From positions 1 to 64,000 of the forward strand of contig JADJEA010000001.1 of the NCBI GenBank assembly GCA_016702415.1: DNA of 64,000 nucleotides, read 5' to 3'. A model generated the notes under the pieces. It had not been told where the DNA came from. It searched no databases and saw nothing but the letters and a program-made list of their open reading frames with translations. Positions 61,253 through 64,000 of this stretch are shown here, piece by piece. Within the stretch, counting starts at the first letter, position 1; every line of letters begins with the position of its first letter. Origin of the DNA: Nostocoides sp. Lineage in GTDB: Bacteria; Actinomycetota; Actinomycetes; Actinomycetales; Dermatophilaceae. The translations under genes were made by a program, and so were the position numbers.

Positions 61253-62160
61253 CCACACCACGCGACAGCAGCACCTCCCTGGCTGACCTCGCCGGCGAAC
61301 CGACCGCGGTCGCCGTCGCGGCCCCGGCCGAAGGTGAGGCCCGGGACTCGAGGCGCGTGACCGGCATACGGCTGGTCATCGCGATCGTCAGTGTCGTCGT
61401 CCTGATGTTCCCGATGTACTGGATGATCCGCACCTCGCTGGCACCCACGTCGGAGTTGAGCGATCTGCCGGTGGCGCTATGGCCGAAGAACTGGTTGTGG
61501 CACAACTACACCGACCCGTGGCACCAGTTCCCGTTCGCGCGCTGGCTGAAGAACTCCGTCGTCATCGCCGTCGTCTCGGTCGTCTTGACGCTCGCGATCA
61601 ACCTCATGGCCGGCTACGCCTTCGCCAAGCTCCGCTTCCCGATGCGCAATGCGCTCTTCCTGCTGATCATCAGCACGCTCATGGTGCCCATCCAGGTCAT
61701 CATGGTCCCGCAGTTCCAAATGGTCATCGATCTCCACCTGCTCAACTCCAACTGGGGCGTGATCATCCCGCGGCTCGCGGAGGCCTTCGGGTTGTTCATG
61801 GCGCGCCAGTTCTTCCTCGCCATGCCCGACGAGTTGATCGAGGCGGCCAAGCTCGACGGTGCCGGGCACTTCCGGACCTTCTGGTCGGTCGTGCTCCCGC
61901 TGTCGAAGCCGCTGATCGCTTCGCTGGTGATCTTCACGTTCATGTGGCGGTGGAACGAGTTCGTCTGGCCACTCATCGTTCTCGATGACCCCAACGCCTA
62001 CACCTTGCCGGTCGGCCTGCAGTTCCTCATCTCCCAGTTCAGCACGAACTTCGGGCCGCTCCTGGCCATGTCGTTCCTGTCGATCCTGCCGATGCTGGTC
62101 GTCTTCGCGTTCTTCCAGAAGTACTTCGTCGAGGGCGTGGCCCGGACGGGGCTGAAGTGA
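61249..62160 (+). CDS. Carbohydrate ABC transporter permease, MalG-like
   Basis: Second permease subunit, 303 aa, with a 35-residue cytoplasmic head then six spans. Landmarks are LVIAIVSVVVLMFPMYWMIR, NLMAGYAFAKLRFPMRNALF, and the EAA loop EAAKLDGAGHFRTFWSVVLP near residue 200. It ends in the usual FFQKYFVEGVARTGLK. The start overlaps the first permease (ATGA), and its stop overlaps the dehydrogenase GTG. Confidence 0.92.
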   Translation: MTTPRDSSTSLADLAGEPTAVAVAAPAEGEARDSRRVTGIRLVIAIVSVVVLMFPMYWMIRTSLAPTSELSDLPVALWPKNWLWHNYTDPWHQFPFARWLKNSVVIAVVSVVLTLAINLMAGYAFAKLRFPMRNALFLLIISTLMVPIQVIMVPQFQMVIDLHLLNSNWGVIIPRLAEAFGLFMARQFFLAMPDELIEAAKLDGAGHFRTFWSVVLPLSKPLIASLVIFTFMWRWNEFVWPLIVLDDPNAYTLPVGLQFLISQFSTNFGPLLAMSFLSILPMLVVFAFFQKYFVEGVARTGLK

Positions 62161-63227
62161 GCGCGAGTATGCCAGCAGGGAACGCCGCACCGATCCACGT
62201 CCTGGTGACCGTCGACTTCCCCGAAAGCGTCCTCGACCGGATCCGCTCCGTTGACCCGAGGATTGTCGTCCACCATCACCCGGTCTCGCCGGACGAGCCC
62301 GGGGAAGGCGCAGTTCCGGACGACGTGCTGCGGCTGGCCGAGGTGGCCTATACCAGCGCCGTGCTGCCCGGACCCGATGTCGCGCCCTCCTTGCGCTGGG
62401 CCCAACTCGACACCTCGGGCGTCGACCATCTCGCCGGCTCGGGACTGTGGGCCTCCGATTGCGTCGTGACGACCCTCGGCGGGGTGAGTCCGGCACCGCT
62501 GGCCGAATGGGTCATCATGATGGTCCTCGCCCACGCCCACCACCTGCGGCATACGGAAAGACTGCAGCGGGAAGGGGTCTGGCCTTCCCGTGAGTATCGC
62601 TGGACGCAGTTGATGCCACGCGACCTGCGCACGAGCACGATGGCGATCGTGGGCTACGGCCGGATCGGGGCCGAGGTCGCTCGCCTCGGCCGCGCCCTGG
62701 GTATGACGATCCTCGCCGTCCGCTCCGGGAGCACCACTGCGGCGGCAACCGCCGCGGCGATTCAGGCGCCCGAGCCGCGGTTCGGGGTGCGCGAGCCTGT
62801 CCCGGACGTCGAGGCCGTCGCCCTGGAGGTCCTCGACCAGGCATTGGGCCGGGCCGATTATGTCGTCCTGACCGTCCCGCTGACGGCCCGGACGGCCGGG
62901 ATGATCGGTGCGGCGCAGTTCGCCGCGATGAAGCCGGGTGCCGTCCTGATCAACGGCAGCCGAGGTGGTGTGGTCGACGAGGGTGCTCTCCTGGACGCTC
63001 TCGACGCCGACAGGCTCGACCTCTGCGCCAGCGATGTGTTCACCGATGAGCCGCTGCCGCAGGGACATCCGTTGTGGACGCACCCGCGCTGCCTGATCAC
63101 CCCCCACGTGGCCGGCTTCGCGCCGGACTATCTCGACGCCGTGAGCCGGCTGTTTACCGAGAATCTGCGTCGCTATCTCGCCGGTGAGCCGCTGCTCAAC
63201 GTCGCCGACCGCGAGAGAGGGTACTGA
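62157..63227 (+). CDS. D-isomer-specific 2-hydroxyacid dehydrogenase
   Basis: NAD(P)-dependent oxidoreductase, 356 aa, of the phosphoglycerate/glyoxylate-reductase type. The cofactor motif is VGYGRIGAEVARLGRALGM (about 160-178), with a 40-residue insertion after it (about 185-225). The conserved INGSRGGVVDEGALLDALDA follows. The active-site Glu is in VFTDEPLPQGHPLWTHP, and the His in LITPHVAGFAPDY. It is translationally coupled to the permease (GTGA at 62157-62160). It probably oxidises or reduces a product of the imported sugar or sugar acid. ATG 62169 is an alternative start. Confidence 0.88.
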   Translation: MSASMPAGNAAPIHVLVTVDFPESVLDRIRSVDPRIVVHHHPVSPDEPGEGAVPDDVLRLAEVAYTSAVLPGPDVAPSLRWAQLDTSGVDHLAGSGLWASDCVVTTLGGVSPAPLAEWVIMMVLAHAHHLRHTERLQREGVWPSREYRWTQLMPRDLRTSTMAIVGYGRIGAEVARLGRALGMTILAVRSGSTTAAATAAAIQAPEPRFGVREPVPDVEAVALEVLDQALGRADYVVLTVPLTARTAGMIGAAQFAAMKPGAVLINGSRGGVVDEGALLDALDADRLDLCASDVFTDEPLPQGHPLWTHPRCLITPHVAGFAPDYLDAVSRLFTENLRRYLAGEPLLNVADRERGY

Positions 63228-63228
63228 C

Positions 63229-63996
63229 ATGTTGGCCGTTCAGCGTCGCAACGAGACCCTCTCCCTCCTTAGCCGTCAGCCCGTCGTCACCGTCGAAGAC
63301 CTGGCGACTCGGATGGCCGTCAGCCTCTCGACCGTGCGCCGGGATCTCGACGAGTTGGAACGCCAGGGCAAGGTCCGTCGCGTCCACGGCGGGGCTGTCC
63401 TGAACGAGCCATCACCGACGGACGCTCCCGAGCCGCCATTGGCCGCCCGAGAGATCGAATGCGCCGCGGAGAAGCAGGCCATCGCCGCGCGGGCGGCGGC
63501 ACTGATCGAGCCGGGGACGGTCATCCTGGTCAGCGGCGGAACGACGACCGCCGGACTCGCGCCCCATCTGAGCGGCATACCCGGAATCACCGTGGTGACC
63601 AACTCCCTGGATCTGGCCATGCGCCTCGCGCTCGTCGACGTCGACGTGGTCGTCCTCGGCGGGGCGCTGCGCCGTCCCGAGTTGAGCCTGCTCGGCTCGC
63701 TCGTCGGGCATGGTCTCGGCGAACTCCACATCGATCACGTGCTGATGGGCAGTTACGGGATCGATCCGCAGAGCGGACTGCTCGGCGCGAGCGCCATCGA
63801 GTGCGAAACCGACCGGAGGATCGCCCGCAGCGCGCGCCGCCTCACGGTGCTCGCCGATGCGACGAAATTCGCCCGCCGCAGCCCGCACCGGATCTGCACC
63901 TTCGAGGCCGTCCGCGACCTCGTCACCACCGCGGCGATCGACGCCGGCGACCTGGCCGCGGTGCGGGCCCAGGGCGTCGACGTCGTCGTCGCCTGA
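63229..63996 (+). CDS. DeoR-family regulator of the sugar ABC operon
   Basis: A 255-residue DeoR-type repressor. The winged helix (about 4-55) contains RNETLSLLSRQPVVTVEDLA, STVRRDLDELERQGKVRRVH and GGAV. The effector domain has VSGGTTTAGLAPHLSG, VVTNSLDLAMRLALVDVDVV, GGALRRPELSLLGSL and DHVLMGSYGIDPQSGL. ATG 63229 overlaps or abuts the dehydrogenase stop, with GAGAGAGGG upstream. The complete gene ends 4 nt before the window end. It likely controls the operon through the TTTGAG/CTCAAA dyad at 58903. Confidence 0.9.
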   Translation: MLAVQRRNETLSLLSRQPVVTVEDLATRMAVSLSTVRRDLDELERQGKVRRVHGGAVLNEPSPTDAPEPPLAAREIECAAEKQAIAARAAALIEPGTVILVSGGTTTAGLAPHLSGIPGITVVTNSLDLAMRLALVDVDVVVLGGALRRPELSLLGSLVGHGLGELHIDHVLMGSYGIDPQSGLLGASAIECETDRRIARSARRLTVLADATKFARRSPHRICTFEAVRDLVTTAAIDAGDLAAVRAQGVDVVVA

Positions 63997-64000
63997 CTGC

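Larger units (their letters stand above)
9072..63580. repeat. Dispersed heptamer GTATGCC / GGCATAC
   Basis: By eye I count 88 copies between 9072 and 63580: 41 as GTATGCC and 47 as GGCATAC on the plus strand. Most extend to GTATGCCG or CGGCATAC. They occur in genes of both strands, in all reading frames, and in spacers (13431, 17718, 17860, 43399, 57948). None is present in 1-9071. The spacing is irregular, roughly one per 620 bp. Confidence 0.9.

Noticed and set aside
1..64000. tRNA or rRNA genes
   Set aside because: No cloverleaf-like or conserved rRNA sequence was noticed on either strand, though a covariance-model scan was not possible.

Overview
The window is a high-G+C (roughly 70% or more) bacterial chromosome segment with actinobacterial gene content: a PknG-GlnH-GlnX signalling cluster, a mycobacterial-type 680-residue glutamine-dependent NAD+ synthetase, LmeA/DUF2993 and LtrA proteins, and a trans-acting enoyl-reductase-like protein. 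The family-level fit is Actinomycetota, probably Micrococcales; I cannot name a genus. No rRNA, tRNA or CRISPR array was seen.

Left end (1 to about 8,800): a graveyard of mobile DNA. It holds an IS21-type element with iterated terminal repeats, a frameshifted istA and an intact istB; an internally deleted IS256-type element; a lower-G+C cargo stretch with a frameshifted secreted protein and a small membrane protein; IS3 orfA/orfB remnants with a tandem duplication, fused to a second IS256 tail; a membrane-GAF-like protein split over two frames; and a degenerate IS256 transposase on the minus strand. The heptamer GTATGCC/GGCATAC, very frequent in the rest of the window, is absent here, which marks the island boundary.

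8.8-31 kb: housekeeping and metabolic genes. These are a cupin/ferredoxin-like/HAD operon, an enoyl-reductase-like protein, LmeA, a PNPOx-fold protein, NadE, a crotonase, LtrA, an EEP-fold hydrolase, an AGE-family epimerase, an MFS transporter, and a fructose PTS operon (fruR-fruK-fruA-ptsH-ptsI, minus strand) with a 12-bp perfect inverted-repeat operator. A LysR regulator diverges from a 52-codon small gene, and an SDR follows.

31-35 kb: a large hypothetical protein and a PadR regulator with a clear promoter/operator, then a dense array of inverted and direct repeats.

35-49.6 kb: one long minus-strand set of genes, mostly overlapping by 4-8 nt. In transcription order they are TelA-like, unknown, CbbX/EccA-like AAA+ ATPase, GlnX, GlnH, coiled-coil unknown, PknG-type kinase, PP2C phosphatase, VWA protein, FHA protein and glutamine amidotransferase. 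The kinase, phosphatase and FHA protein all carry the same kinds of zinc ribbon. The set reads as an amino-acid-sensing kinase/phosphatase/FHA relay joined to Ter-type (VWA, TelA, AAA+) proteins, and it is the main system of interest.

50-64 kb: a secreted NlpC/P60-like protein (frameshifted), a FucI-like-fold protein flanked by two copies of one hairpin, formate-tetrahydrofolate ligase (fhs), a G-run-rich spacer, an APH-family kinase, pyruvate phosphate dikinase (ppdK) with a strong terminator, a tautomerase-like protein, a Rossmann-like protein, and a carbohydrate ABC-transporter operon (binding protein, two permeases, 2-hydroxyacid dehydrogenase, DeoR regulator) running to the window end.

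Several genes, including core ones, are broken by single frameshifts near G/C runs. Part of this may be residual sequencing error, so every frameshift call here is provisional.
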